The translations under genes were made by a program, and so were the position numbers. Of a stretch of DNA of 64,000 bases, positions 54,801-64,000 are shown piece by piece. The notes below the pieces were generated by a model that was not told the origin of the DNA, did not search any database, and saw only the letters and a program-made list of their open reading frames with translations. This DNA comes from Bryobacterales bacterium (GTDB lineage: Bacteria; Acidobacteriota; Terriglobia; Bryobacterales; UBA6623), in assembly GCA_028819575.1 (NCBI GenBank), contig JAPPLB010000118.1, positions 1 through 64,000 on the forward strand, in the 5' to 3' direction. Numbering within the stretch: position 1 is the stretch's first letter; every line of letters starts with the position of its first letter.

Positions 54801-55165
54801 GCATTACACCGCTGATGCTGGAAGAGAGCGTGCAAGCGAAATTCTTGATCCCGATGGCCGTGGCACTCGCTTTCGGTGTGTTGTTCGCGACCGTGATTTC
54901 GCTTGTTCTGGTGCCGTCGTTGTATCTGATTATCGAGGACATCAAGCAGGCGGGGCGTTGGGTGTTGCGAGGGCTGGTGTGGCTCTATCGTCCTCTGCCG
55001 GAGCCTTCGATGGCAGCCGGGAAAGACTCTCCGTCCTTATCCGGGACATCACTGCTCGAAACGAACGGAGCGTCCGGCCCTCATCGAGTCGGAGCGGTTT
55101 CGAGCGGCACGGGCGGCATCGGCAGCGGCGTTTCGCCGCTCGCTGTCCAGCGCAAGGATGAGTAA
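51812..55165 (+). CDS. RND-family multidrug efflux permease (HAE1-like)
   Basis: 1117 residues, with the twelve-helix, two-porter-domain layout of AcrB-type proteins. The first helix is WFARNGVAANLLMIVIIVMGAMTIPRL. The TM4 proton-relay motif GIVVDDAIVVGESIF has paired Asp residues. The second half repeats the fold (LSIMSLLGLVALTGVVVNDSLVLVHYVNHQR). VRFRPILLTSLTTAAG and PLMLEESVQAKFLIPMA are typical. A nonconserved Ser/Gly-rich tail of about 55 residues ends the protein. It starts 19 bp after the adaptor gene and completes the tripartite pump. The drug or metabolite is unknown. Confidence 0.93.
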   Translation: MHGLISWFARNGVAANLLMIVIIVMGAMTIPRLKKEVFPEYAIDMVTVSVDFRGGTPEEIEETVCIRIEEEIQDLDGIKKITSTAAEGNGTVSVEVAPGYDSRRLLDDVKSRVDSIDTFPDETEKPVVREILNRRQVINVSISGDTDEKTLKQLGKQVRDEIIDLPGITHAELVNARDYEISIEVSEEALRRHNLTFDFVAQRVRRFSLDLPGGSLKTETGDILLRTKGQAYVGQDFEKLPLLTKPDGTKLYLEDVATVVDGFTDTDEWAFFNGKPSMMVSVYRVGDQNAITVSETIHDYVEQAHARLPEGIAIEIWKDNASFLRGRIDLLLRNAANGLVLVFIVLALFLRMQLAFWVTIGIPISFLGALALMPLYGGSINMISLFAMILVLGIVVDDAIVVGESIFTEQRRGNKGVEGSIRGTRTVGVPVIFGVLTTVAAFSPMLFLPGYMGKIWRMIPLAVIPALLFSLIESQLVLPHHLSWTRAHSDQGRRRNLPARMWIAFFGFFDEALQWFIRNIYGPALRRMLNWRYVTMAVAATALMLTLGLVGGGFVEFTFFPQVEADYVIATVTFPLETPATVTERAVKKIQAAAERLQRQIDAESGEKVFRHLLASVGNQPVTTENRQNTGERTAGDGGSHIGEIGIELTPSESRTIPSGELANRWRDLTGPIPGAVELKFSADMLAAGSDIDFQLRGRDTKALRQVAEKLKAKLAEYPGVYDITDSFRGGKPEVKLALNSEGEALGLTLQDLANQVRQGFYGEEAQRIQRGRDDIRVMVRYPREERNSLGDLESMRIRTPSGNEVPFSTVADASLGRGFAKIRRVDRQRVINVTADVDASQTNENTVIEDVSRTFLEPLIATQYSNVSFSLEGQQREQMELLSELATGFAVALFVIYALMAIPFKSYTQPLIVMIAVPFGIVGAVWGHAVMGYELSIMSLLGLVALTGVVVNDSLVLVHYVNHQRNEGKGLYDAVRTAGLVRFRPILLTSLTTAAGITPLMLEESVQAKFLIPMAVALAFGVLFATVISLVLVPSLYLIIEDIKQAGRWVLRGLVWLYRPLPEPSMAAGKDSPSLSGTSLLETNGASGPHRVGAVSSGTGGIGSGVSPLAVQRKDE

Positions 55166-55197
55166 CCGTTCAGAGATGGTGGAGTAAGTCTGGTTTC

Positions 55198-56046
55198 GTG
55201 CTCGACATGATCTTGCCCAAGAAGCTCACCGCTAGGCTCCTGTTCGTCTTTCTGACGACGTTTCCCTTTGCGAGTGCCCAGAACGGCGCCACGGATGCGC
55301 TTCCGCCTATCAAAAAAATCATCGAAAAGGCCCTCGCAAGGGCCGAGTGGCAGAAGAAGTTGGAGATCAGCCGCACCTCCGTAGCTGAATTGATCAAGGT
55401 GACTGAGCGTCTTGACGATGAGGGCTCAACCGAATCCAAGGAAGAAATCGTCTTTCGAGAAAGCCTGCACGACGGTCACTATTTCCATGAGAAGATTCTC
55501 GTCAACGGCCGTAAGTTGACGGAAAGAGAAGCAAATGACGAGAAAGCCCGCAAGGAGAAGTTCCTGAGGGAAATCGAGCGCAACCGAGGCAACAAGTCCT
55601 ACAAACCGAAGAATGATCGAGTCGAGTTCAATCGCGAATTGGTCGAGCGCTATCAGGCGAAGCTGGCTGGCCGGGAAACCGTTCACGGCCGAGAAGCCTA
55701 TGTGATCGAGTTCGAACCCAGGTACGGGAAACTACCTGTGAGAAGGCGGATGGATTATGCGCTGAACAAGTCGAATGGCCGCGTATGGATCGACTCCGAA
55801 GACTATGGCATCGCGCGCGTCGAGTTCCACTTGATGGAGCCCGTGCGTCTATGGTACGGGATCCTCGGGAACGTGACGGTCGCCGACGGACTCGTAGAGA
55901 CGAGCCGGAACGAGGAAGGCTTTTGGCTACCCCGCGAGATGAAAATCTATATGGACGGCCGTATTCTCTTCACGTCTCTCCACCACAGGTCTCTCAGAAG
56001 ATGGCGCTACCCCGATGAGGGTGAATCGCTGTCCGTGGGCCACTGA
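55198..56046 (+). CDS. exported LolA-like (outer-membrane lipoprotein-sorting-fold) protein
   Basis: 282 residues. A signal peptide (KLTARLLFVFLTTFPFASAQ) precedes a helical charged part (IIEKALARAEWQKKLEISR, NDEKARKEKFLREIERNRGNK) and a LolA/LolB-type beta half-barrel (RETVHGREAYVIEFEPRYGKLPVRRRMDYALNKSNGRVWIDSEDYGIARVEFHL). Homologues are annotated as outer-membrane lipoprotein-sorting-like proteins of unknown role in Acidobacteria. It lies 32 bp after the RND permease and may be read through from that operon. GTG 55198 is the first start; ATG 55207 is possible. Confidence 0.75.
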   Translation: MLDMILPKKLTARLLFVFLTTFPFASAQNGATDALPPIKKIIEKALARAEWQKKLEISRTSVAELIKVTERLDDEGSTESKEEIVFRESLHDGHYFHEKILVNGRKLTEREANDEKARKEKFLREIERNRGNKSYKPKNDRVEFNRELVERYQAKLAGRETVHGREAYVIEFEPRYGKLPVRRRMDYALNKSNGRVWIDSEDYGIARVEFHLMEPVRLWYGILGNVTVADGLVETSRNEEGFWLPREMKIYMDGRILFTSLHHRSLRRWRYPDEGESLSVGH

Positions 56047-56166
56047 ACGTTTTCGGTTTTTCCCGTGGCTTCCTTCTCGACAGCTCGGCCGGCATGCCGA
56101 CGGTAGCGGACTTCGCCAGTAGCCGCAACCTGGCAACCCTGATCCCTGACTGCAACTTGGCGTGAG

Positions 56167-58263
<2,097 letters not shown>

Positions 58264-58268
<5 letters not shown>

Positions 58269-58292
58269 ATTTCAGGCTGATCTTGGGACAAT
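58264..58292 (+). promoter_or_regulatory. transposase promoter, -35 inside the terminal repeat
   Basis: TTGACA at 58264-58269, a 17-bp spacer and GACAAT at 58287-58292. The expected start of transcription falls at or next to the ATG at 58299, so the transcript may be leaderless. The -35 overlaps the left terminal repeat, so transposase binding there could shut off its own transcription (inference). Confidence 0.6.
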
Positions 58293-58298
58293 GTAGGT

Positions 58299-59174
58299 AT
58301 GAACTTGATGACGATTCACTCACGGTTCCCGGATCAAGAAGCCTGCATCGAGCACTTGGAGAGGGTACGCTGGGGCGATGAGCCCTGGTGTCCGTTGTGC
58401 GGTTGTCTGAACGTCAAGCCCAAAGCGGACGGCGACCGCGTGGGACGCTGGAACTGCCACGATTGCAAGTCCAGCTTCAACGTGCTGTCGGGCACGATCT
58501 TCGAGAAGACGCGCATCGAACTCCCCTACTGGTTCATGGCGATCGGCCTGATCGTCAACGCCAAGAAGAGCTTGTCGAGCTGCCAGCTTGCGCGCGACCT
58601 GGACATTACACAACAGTCCGCGCACTACATGCAAATCCGCATCCGTGCGGCGATGGCGACCGAGCAGCTTCCCATGCTGCAAGGCATCATCGAAGCCGAT
58701 GAGACCTACATCGGCGGCCGTCCGCGCAAGGGAAACAAGCGCAAAGACGACAAGCCGCGGCCGCGTGGCCGGGGAACGGACAAGACGCCGGTTATCGGCG
58801 TAGTCGAGCGCGGCGGCAAGGTGGTAGCCCAAGTCGCCAACAAGGTGAACGGCAAGCGCATTCTGAAGTTCGTCAAAAGCGCCGTCGATCCTACGGGATC
58901 GCTGCTCATCACTGACGAGTTCAAAGCGTACCGGGCCGTCCGGCCTCTGATGAGCCACGCCGTCATCAAGCACCGGAAGCAGTACGTTGACGGCCTGACG
59001 CACACCAACACGATTGAGGGCTTTTGGAGCCTGCTGAAACGCGCTTGGTACGGCTCGCACCACCACTACGGCGATCGGTTCATGCCGCTCTACGTGGCGG
59101 AAGCCTGCTGGAAATACAACCACCGCAAGAGCGACAACGCCTTTGGCGACTTCATCGGGGAATGCTTCGCATGA
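58299..59174 (+). CDS. IS1595-family transposase
   Basis: 291 residues. An N-terminal zinc ribbon (C31-PLC34 ... C53-HDC56) is followed by a helix-turn-helix-like region (SLSSCQLARDLDITQQSAHYMQIRIR) and the DDE/DDN-type catalytic domain: D134 in EADETYIGG, D206 in ITDEF, and N237/E240 in HTNTIEGFWSLLKR with Lys247. The Arg/Lys-rich insert after YIGG (RPRKGNKRKDDKPRPRGRG) is typical. The last codons overlap the passenger gene start (ATGA), coupling transposase and methyltransferase translation. The gene is complete with no stops, so probably active. Confidence 0.95.
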   Translation: MNLMTIHSRFPDQEACIEHLERVRWGDEPWCPLCGCLNVKPKADGDRVGRWNCHDCKSSFNVLSGTIFEKTRIELPYWFMAIGLIVNAKKSLSSCQLARDLDITQQSAHYMQIRIRAAMATEQLPMLQGIIEADETYIGGRPRKGNKRKDDKPRPRGRGTDKTPVIGVVERGGKVVAQVANKVNGKRILKFVKSAVDPTGSLLITDEFKAYRAVRPLMSHAVIKHRKQYVDGLTHTNTIEGFWSLLKRAWYGSHHHYGDRFMPLYVAEACWKYNHRKSDNAFGDFIGECFA

Positions 59175-60784
59175 ACCGCCTCTACTACGGCGACAACCTG
59201 ACCATCATGCAGGATATGCGGGTCGGGTCTGTGGACTTGATCTATCTCGATCCGCCGTTCAACTCGAACCGTGAATACAACGCCATCTACAAGGATGAGA
59301 CGGGCCGGCCTTTGCCGGATCAAATAGAGGCGTTCTGCGACCTGTGGGAGCTAACCGAGGAACGCGAGCGCGCCTTGCGCAATATGCCGGTTCTCATGCG
59401 CGAAAGCGGCATTGACGATGCAACGGTCGAGTTCTGGCGGCTATGGATGAACGCCTTGCGGGGAACGCAGCCGCGCCTGCTCGCATACCTCAGCTACATG
59501 GTCGAGCGGCTCTTGCAGATGAAGGTGATTCTCAAGCCCACGGGGAGCCTCTACCTGCATTGCGATCCGACCGCCTCCCACTACATCAAAGCGATGCTGG
59601 ACGCGATCTTTGGGCATAAGAACTTCCGCAATGAGATCGTGTGGCAGAAGATCAGGTCATCCAAGGCGCAAAAGTCAGGATTCGGGGCAGTTCACGACAC
59701 GATATTTCTGTATCGCAGGAGCGCCAATTCGCTGTTCAACAAGCTCTACACATCACTACCTGACAAGCGGGTGAAAACGCACTACGGAAAGGTCGAGCCC
59801 GAAACCGGCAGGCGATACGGGCTTTACGACTTCACCCAAGCTGGGCCGGGTAAACCGAGAAGGTTTGGAGATCGTGAAATTGCGCCTCCAAGGGGTAAGC
59901 ATTGGATTTGGAGCCAAGATCGGATTGACGATGCTATGGAAGATGGCCGACTTGTTTTCACGGGCGAAAACATGGTCCGCGTCAAGCGTTACCTGGACGA
60001 ATCACGGGGAAACCCTGTAGAGGATATCTGGACCGACATTCCCCCGATCAACTCCATGGCTAAGGAGCGCATGGGCTACGCCACCCAAAAGCCGCTTGCA
60101 TTGATGGAGCGCATCATCCAGGCGAGCTCGAACCCTGGGGACGTAGTGCTTGATCCGTTCTGCGGCTGCGCAACCACGCTGGAAGCAGCCGAGCGCCTGG
60201 GGCGCAAGTGGATCGGCATAGACATAGCCATTCACGCCATCAAGCGCGTCGCCAAGATACGCTTGCAGGATCGCCTGGGGCTTGTCGAGGGTACGGACTT
60301 CACCGTCGAAGGCGTACCGCGCAACCTGGAAGGCGCCCGCGACCTATGGGAGCGCGACAAGTACCACTTTCAGAAGTGGGCCGTCGAGCAGGTGGACGGA
60401 TTTGTCACCACGCGGCGGACGGCGGACGGCGGCATCGACGGGCGGCTCTACTTCCGAATCCCCGGCGAGCGCGACCTGCAAAGCATGGCGCTGGAAGTGA
60501 AGGGCGGGTCAAGCGTCAACATCTCGGTCGTGCGAGACTTGCGGGGCGTGCTGGAACGCGACAACGCACTCATGGCCGGATTGATCGTCATGGAGCCGCT
60601 AAGCCATCGGAAGAGCATGAACTTCGTGCGGGAAATGTCATCAGCCGGGGATCTGATGATCGAAGGGCTGCCCTATCCCAAAATGCAGATGCTCACCGTT
60701 CAAGACATCCTGGACGGCAAGCGATTCAAGACTCCCGGCGCGGTCGGACGCGGCGAGCGGCAGCCAGCCCTGCCATTTGGGTGA
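59171..60784 (+). CDS. DNA methyltransferase fused to a PD-(D/E)xK (Mrr-like) nuclease domain, transposon passenger
   Basis: 537 residues from ATG 59171, which overlaps the transposase stop. The N-terminal two thirds is a beta-class amino methyltransferase: catalytic YLDPPFNSN (D27-P-P-F30) first, and the SAM-binding block DPFCGCATTLEAAERLGRKWIGID near 328 last. That order is typical for N6-adenine or N4-cytosine enzymes of the DPPF type. The C-terminal part (about 385-520) has ADGGIDGRLYF (D423) and LEVKGGSSVNISVVRDLRGVL (E442, K444), matching a PD-(D/E)xK core of the Mrr type. One polypeptide could thus methylate and cut. Recognition sequence and nuclease activity are unknown. Confidence 0.88.
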   Translation: MNRLYYGDNLTIMQDMRVGSVDLIYLDPPFNSNREYNAIYKDETGRPLPDQIEAFCDLWELTEERERALRNMPVLMRESGIDDATVEFWRLWMNALRGTQPRLLAYLSYMVERLLQMKVILKPTGSLYLHCDPTASHYIKAMLDAIFGHKNFRNEIVWQKIRSSKAQKSGFGAVHDTIFLYRRSANSLFNKLYTSLPDKRVKTHYGKVEPETGRRYGLYDFTQAGPGKPRRFGDREIAPPRGKHWIWSQDRIDDAMEDGRLVFTGENMVRVKRYLDESRGNPVEDIWTDIPPINSMAKERMGYATQKPLALMERIIQASSNPGDVVLDPFCGCATTLEAAERLGRKWIGIDIAIHAIKRVAKIRLQDRLGLVEGTDFTVEGVPRNLEGARDLWERDKYHFQKWAVEQVDGFVTTRRTADGGIDGRLYFRIPGERDLQSMALEVKGGSSVNISVVRDLRGVLERDNALMAGLIVMEPLSHRKSMNFVREMSSAGDLMIEGLPYPKMQMLTVQDILDGKRFKTPGAVGRGERQPALPFG

Positions 60785-60792
60785 TATACTGA

Positions 60793-60817
60793 GTCAAGCC
60801 CATAACTTGTAATTGCG
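60793..60817 (-). repeat. right terminal inverted repeat
   Basis: A 25-bp perfect inverted copy of 58244-58268, eight bases after the methyltransferase stop. Confidence 0.95.
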
Positions 60818-60825
60818 TAGAAATT
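60818..60825. repeat. target-site duplication, right copy
   Basis: TAGAAATT, identical to 58236-58243, directly follows the right terminal repeat. Only eight bases separate it from the next start codon at 60834. Confidence 0.92.
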
Positions 60826-60833
60826 TATCTTTC

Positions 60834-61811
60834 ATGCACTTTCGACAAGCGGTACTGATTTACAACCCGGCCTCCGGGAGAAAGCGCAACAAGCGGGAAA
60901 GGACCGTCCTCCGAGCTCGCGACGCTATGAAGCCGTCGGTGGAAAAGGTGTATTTGGCGCGGACTTCCTGCCAAGGCGAAGCCACGCGTCTCGCTGCAAA
61001 GGCCGTCGCCGATGGCTGTGACCTGGTTGCGTCTTGCGGCGGCGATGGCACCATCAACGAATCCATCCGCGGCATGGCGGGATCCGACGTACCCCTGCTC
61101 GCTCTCCCGGCGGGAACCGCAAACGTCCTGGCCGAAGAGGTCTCTTTTCCGGTCGATCCCGCCAAGACGGCGGCTTTGCTTCCCTCGCTTGTCGCCGTGA
61201 AAGTGCCGCTCGGCCGCGTCCGGCGGCTGAGCGTGGATGAGAGCTCGCGCGTTTTCCTGCTCATGTGCGGCGTCGGCGTCGACGCCGATATCGTTTATCA
61301 CCTGAACACTCGCCTCAAGAAATATCTCGGCAAGGGCGCCTATGTAATCGGCTCACTGGAGCAGTTGCAGCAACGCAGGTTCCAGCACTTCGATGTCCGC
61401 ATCAACGGCGAAATCCACGACTGCACCTTCGCGCTCATCAGTAAAAGCCGCCGCTACGCCGGAAAGCTGATCATCGCTTCCGGAGCACACTTGCTCGCCC
61501 GGCACTTTCAGGTCGTCCTCTTCCACGGCGAGACGCCTCTGCGCTATGTCGGTTATCTGGCCCAAGTCGCCACCGGCACGCTCGATCAATTCGAAGGCGT
61601 GACCTTCCATCGCACCGATTGCGTAGAGCTCCTCCCCCGCTCTGGCGGTCAAGTTCACATCGAAGTCGACGGGGAATATGCCGGTCGTCTCCCTGCGACC
61701 GTCGAAACCGTTCCCGACGCGCTGACGCTGTTGCTTCCCCGTGAATACGTCGAACGCCGACCGTCGGTTCCGCTTCGTTCAGAAGCCGTGTCGAGCGTCT
61801 CCCGGCTGTAG
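60834..61811 (+). CDS. diacylglycerol kinase family lipid kinase
   Basis: 325 residues from ATG 60834; an upstream in-frame start would lie inside the transposon end and is rejected. The family pattern is intact: AVLIYNPASGRKR at the N-terminus, the ATP-binding ASCGGDGTINESIRGMAGSDVPLLALPAGTANVLA, and a C-terminal beta-sandwich (VHIEVDGEYAGRLPATVETVPDALTLLLP). It probably phosphorylates a diacylglycerol- or sphingoid-type lipid (YegS/BmrU group). Its upstream region was split by the transposon insertion. It is followed 3 bp later by the YdjM-like gene, so the two are co-transcribed. Confidence 0.9.
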   Translation: MHFRQAVLIYNPASGRKRNKRERTVLRARDAMKPSVEKVYLARTSCQGEATRLAAKAVADGCDLVASCGGDGTINESIRGMAGSDVPLLALPAGTANVLAEEVSFPVDPAKTAALLPSLVAVKVPLGRVRRLSVDESSRVFLLMCGVGVDADIVYHLNTRLKKYLGKGAYVIGSLEQLQQRRFQHFDVRINGEIHDCTFALISKSRRYAGKLIIASGAHLLARHFQVVLFHGETPLRYVGYLAQVATGTLDQFEGVTFHRTDCVELLPRSGGQVHIEVDGEYAGRLPATVETVPDALTLLLPREYVERRPSVPLRSEAVSSVSRL

Positions 61812-61814
61812 CCG

Positions 61815-62882
61815 ATGGAGAACCTGACTCATACCCTGGTCGGAGTTCTCCTGGCACGAGCCGGTCTCGATCGGTGGACACCCCGCGCCACGGCCCTCTG
61901 TGTCGTCGCGGCCAACCTGCCCGACATCGACATCGTCACGGCCGGATCGTCCATCAATTACCTCACATACCACCGGCACATCACGCACTCTCTCCCGGCT
62001 GTGCCCGTGATGGCTGCCTTGACGGTGCTAATCGTCGAGGGTGTTCGCCGCGTTGTTCGACGCGGCGGCGACCGAATCCGCTGGAGACCCGCTTTCGCGG
62101 TCTCCCTTATCGCAACACTCTCTCATGCAGCGCTCGATATGACGAACGCTTACGGAACGCGCCTCTGGCTCCCGTTCGATGGTCGCTGGTCAAGCTGGGA
62201 TCTCCTTTTCATTGTCGATCTCTGGGTCTGGGCGATTCTATTGGCTCCACTGTTGATCCTGTTTGCCCTGCGTGTCATCCGCCGCCGAGTGGGTCCGGGG
62301 TATGCCCCGAAACTCGCCTGCGCCGGGCTGGCGATCCTCGTCGCCTATATCGGATTCCGAGCGGTTCTACATGACCGCGTCATCACGGACCTCAACAAAG
62401 GGATGTACGCCGGCGGACCGCCGGTCCGCGTAGCCGCGTTCCCTCTGCCGCTGGAGATCTTCCGATGGAGCGCCTTCGTCGAGACCGAGCGGTTTTTTCT
62501 GACCAGGATCTCCGACGCTCGCCGCTCATCGGCGTCTCAGAAGTGGCGATGCATCGACAAGGCGGAAGAGGCCGTACTGCTGAAAAAAGCGCGCTCCGGG
62601 CCCGTCGCGCAACAGTATCTCGACTTCGCCGAGTATGCCCGCGCCGAGGTTACGCCCCTTCCCACCGGCCATCGCATCCAGTTCAGCGACTTCCGCTTTC
62701 GCCGCGGTGAGGCCGCCGGCTTCCTCTGCACCGTTGAACTCGACCACGACCACAACATCATCAACGAGGAGTTTCGCTTCTGGGGCGGCTCCGGCCTCTT
62801 CTCCTTTTCCCAACGCCTGCTCCCATCGCTCTTCTCGGCCCACACCGATCCGGAATACATCCGCAGCGGCCTTCCGCAGTAG
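61815..62882 (+). CDS. membrane-bound metal-dependent hydrolase, YdjM/DUF457 family
   Basis: 355 residues. The start MENLTHTLVGVLLARAGLD has the family's early His. NLPDIDIV and HRHITHSLPAVPVM follow, with a later SHAALDMTNAYGTRLWLPFDGR; together these give the His/Asp metal-binding pattern. About five membrane helices (RPAFAVSLIATLSHA, LLFIVDLWVWAILLAPLLILFAL) anchor it. The C-terminal third is soluble and beta-rich (AEVTPLPTGHRIQFSDFRFRRGEAAGF). Homologues are poorly characterised inner-membrane hydrolases; one is induced by SOS in E. coli. It follows the kinase gene by 3 bp. Confidence 0.85.
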   Translation: MENLTHTLVGVLLARAGLDRWTPRATALCVVAANLPDIDIVTAGSSINYLTYHRHITHSLPAVPVMAALTVLIVEGVRRVVRRGGDRIRWRPAFAVSLIATLSHAALDMTNAYGTRLWLPFDGRWSSWDLLFIVDLWVWAILLAPLLILFALRVIRRRVGPGYAPKLACAGLAILVAYIGFRAVLHDRVITDLNKGMYAGGPPVRVAAFPLPLEIFRWSAFVETERFFLTRISDARRSSASQKWRCIDKAEEAVLLKKARSGPVAQQYLDFAEYARAEVTPLPTGHRIQFSDFRFRRGEAAGFLCTVELDHDHNIINEEFRFWGGSGLFSFSQRLLPSLFSAHTDPEYIRSGLPQ

Positions 62883-63054
62883 CGACCTGCTGATGGGTAA
62901 TCTCATGCGGCGATGGGATCGATGCACAGGTTCGGCATCGAGGCGGCCTCGAACAACGTCAACTCCCAGGCGCAGCCCGAAAAACTCACTCTGAGCCTGC
63001 CGGCAAAGAGCTATTGAGGTCTCTGACTATAATGACCGTAGCCCTTCTACCCGC

Positions 63055-63144
63055 GGTGAGGTGCGAGAGTGGTTGAATCGGGCGGTCTCGAAAACCGTTG
63101 AGGTCTTGCGGCCTCCGTGGGTTCGAATCCCACCCTCACCGCCA
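63055..63144 (+). tRNA. tRNA-Ser (anticodon CGA)
   Basis: The acceptor stem GGTGAGG (63055-63061) pairs with CCTCACC (63134-63140), followed by discriminator G and an encoded CCA. The anticodon stem GCGGT/ACCGT closes the loop CTCGAAA, so the anticodon is CGA, reading UCG serine codons. A long variable arm (class II, as expected for tRNA-Ser) and the T-arm GTGGG-TTCGAAT-CCCAC are present. TATAAT at 63028-63033 may be its -10 element. Confidence 0.95.
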
Positions 63145-63201
63145 TCATTTCGTTCGGTCCGACCCGGACACATGGGTTACAGAACGTACCGGAGACATAG
63201 G

Positions 63202-63380
63202 TTACAACTTCGCGCCGAATGGGTTGTCGATGGTCTGCAGTGATCTCTGCTCTAGGTCAATGTAACCCAGATCATAGTGCATGAAACTGACGAGCCAGAT
63301 GGCGTCGTCGACTTGCTTGAGGCCGACACTCTGGCCGGCCATCACGGTTGAGATGTTGACCTTCTTGCGATGAATGGCGG
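63202..63380 (-). pseudogene. IS481-like transposase C-terminal remnant
   Basis: The reverse strand encodes HRKKVNISTVMAGQSVGLKQ, then VDDAIWLVSFMHYDLGYIDL and ending NPFGAKL before a TAA. This is the C-terminal tail common to a group of IS481-type integrase-core transposases. Just outside lies the often-seen end sequence ACATAGGTTACA near 63195. Upstream the frame is cut off at about 63380 against the neighbouring PQQ-propeller gene, so only the last about 55 residues remain. Confidence 0.7.
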
Positions 63381-63387
63381 AGCGGCG

Positions 63388-64000
63388 TTATGGCTTGCTT
63401 GCGATCCGCACCAGCCGATTCCCCGTCCGGACTACAAACGACCCGTCTGCAGCCGCCACGCCGTAGACCCGGCCCTCCGTGCTGAGTTGGCTCGTGGCAA
63501 CCATTTCTCCACTGAATTGGGAAAGGACTGCGGCCGTACCGTCGACTCCGAAGAAGTAAAGGCGTTCTCCGTCCGTTATCCCTGTCGCCCAGCATCCGGA
63601 CGGAAGCCGCCTCGTCGAGACTTGCTGCCCAGTCTGCAGATCCACTTCGAAGAGGACGCCGACGGAATTGACGAGCCACACGCGCTCTCCTGCGATCAAC
63701 GGAGAGCTGAACTCGGTCGTGGCCTTGTCAGCCGTCCACAGGGTCTCGTCCGGAGCATCCAGCCGGAAGGCGTGCGTCCCGCCGGCTTCGCCCGAGGCAA
63801 TCACTACCAGGCTCCCGGCCACGCCGGCCGATGGAACAGCGTATCCGCGGCCGCCGCGGGCCGGACGGCGGAAGACCTCCTCTCCGTTGTCACTGCCGTA
63901 TGCCGCCACCCCACCCCCAGCAGTGGTCAGCAAGAGCGAGCGGCCCTGGTGCTGAATCATCACGGGCGTTGAAAAGGACGGAGCCGGGGGCAGGTCACGC
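63388..64000 (-). CDS. PQQ-like beta-propeller protein (BamB/PQQ-dehydrogenase-like), 5' end beyond window
   Basis: The last about 203 residues of a reverse-strand gene that runs off the right edge; the frame stays open through 64000. It shows the PQQ/quinoprotein propeller repeat pattern, each blade with a G-x-L/V-x-A-x-D-x-x-x-G-x-x-L-W theme: AYGSDNGEEVFRRPARGGRGYAVPS, AFRLDAPDETLWTADKATTEFSSPLI, LFEVDLQTGQQVSTRRL, VYGVAAADGSFVVRTGNRLVRIA. It is probably periplasmic. Its stop is immediately beside the IS481-like remnant, so the C-terminus could have been altered. Confidence 0.8.
   Translation of the reverse strand, partial: RDLPPAPSFSTPVMIQHQGRSLLLTTAGGGVAAYGSDNGEEVFRRPARGGRGYAVPSAGVAGSLVVIASGEAGGTHAFRLDAPDETLWTADKATTEFSSPLIAGERVWLVNSVGVLFEVDLQTGQQVSTRRLPSGCWATGITDGERLYFFGVDGTAAVLSQFSGEMVATSQLSTEGRVYGVAAADGSFVVRTGNRLVRIASKP

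Overview
The window looks like a GC-rich bacterial chromosome segment, most plausibly from an Acidobacteriota (Solibacter/Bryobacter-like) or a related PVC-neighbourhood organism. The pointers are a PVC-type heme-binding dehydrogenase, DUF1549/DUF1553 and DUF1501 proteins, an MlrC-like protein, secreted sulfatases, Tat-exported enolase- and epimerase-like proteins, an RND pump and a split F0 ATP synthase operon. This assignment is inference from gene content, not a phylogenetic result.

Layout. 1-7.9 kb: a scarred accessory zone. It holds an IS3 remnant, broken Tn3-type tnpA and tnpR pieces and an IS1-like remnant, mixed with an intact membrane sulfatase-like enzyme, a small membrane protein plus NoeA-like methyltransferase pair, and the housekeeping gene uppS. 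7.9-14 kb: a multidomain astacin protease, then a tightly coupled three-gene operon of an SF2 helicase and two unrecognised proteins. By eye, all three share one beta-rich module. 14.2-18 kb: a type IV pilin-like gene, a sugar-nucleotide transferase and a reverse-strand F0 ATP synthase operon (atpZ, atpI-like, atpB, atpE, atpF) without F1 genes.

18-26.3 kb: reverse-strand metabolic genes: a D-threonine-aldolase-like PLP enzyme, rhlE, a propeller hydrolase-like protein, an enolase-superfamily protein and two epimerases. 26.8-42.5 kb: a dual-Cache sensor, an S9 peptidase, an SDR, MlrC, and a four-gene block of PVC-type dehydrogenase, PPC protein, DUF1549/1553 and DUF1501. 42.8-47.4 kb: a TIM-barrel lipoprotein, a sulfatase and a second D-threonine-aldolase-like enzyme. 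48.4-55.2 kb: a TetR-OMF-MFP-RND efflux operon with a clear promoter and operator. 55.2-64 kb: a LolA-like protein, ligA, a diacylglycerol kinase, a YdjM-like hydrolase, tRNA-Ser(CGA), an IS481 remnant and the end of a PQQ-propeller gene.

Two systems stand out. First, the helicase operon at 10.5-14.0 kb: the helicase C-terminus and both downstream proteins carry the same GD-x-W/Y-x-G ... GG-x-V ... Y-x-G-x-I module, and the genes are joined by ATGA stop-start overlaps. Second, an intact IS1595-family transposon at 58244-60817, with identical 25-bp terminal inverted repeats and an exact 8-bp target duplication. Its passenger is a DNA methyltransferase fused to a PD-(D/E)xK nuclease and is translationally coupled to the transposase. 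It has inserted into a divergent spacer of about 30 bp between ligA and a diacylglycerol kinase gene. A small non-autonomous repeat family (MITE-like, about 187-222 bp) is also scattered through the window, and one copy exactly bridges two genes.
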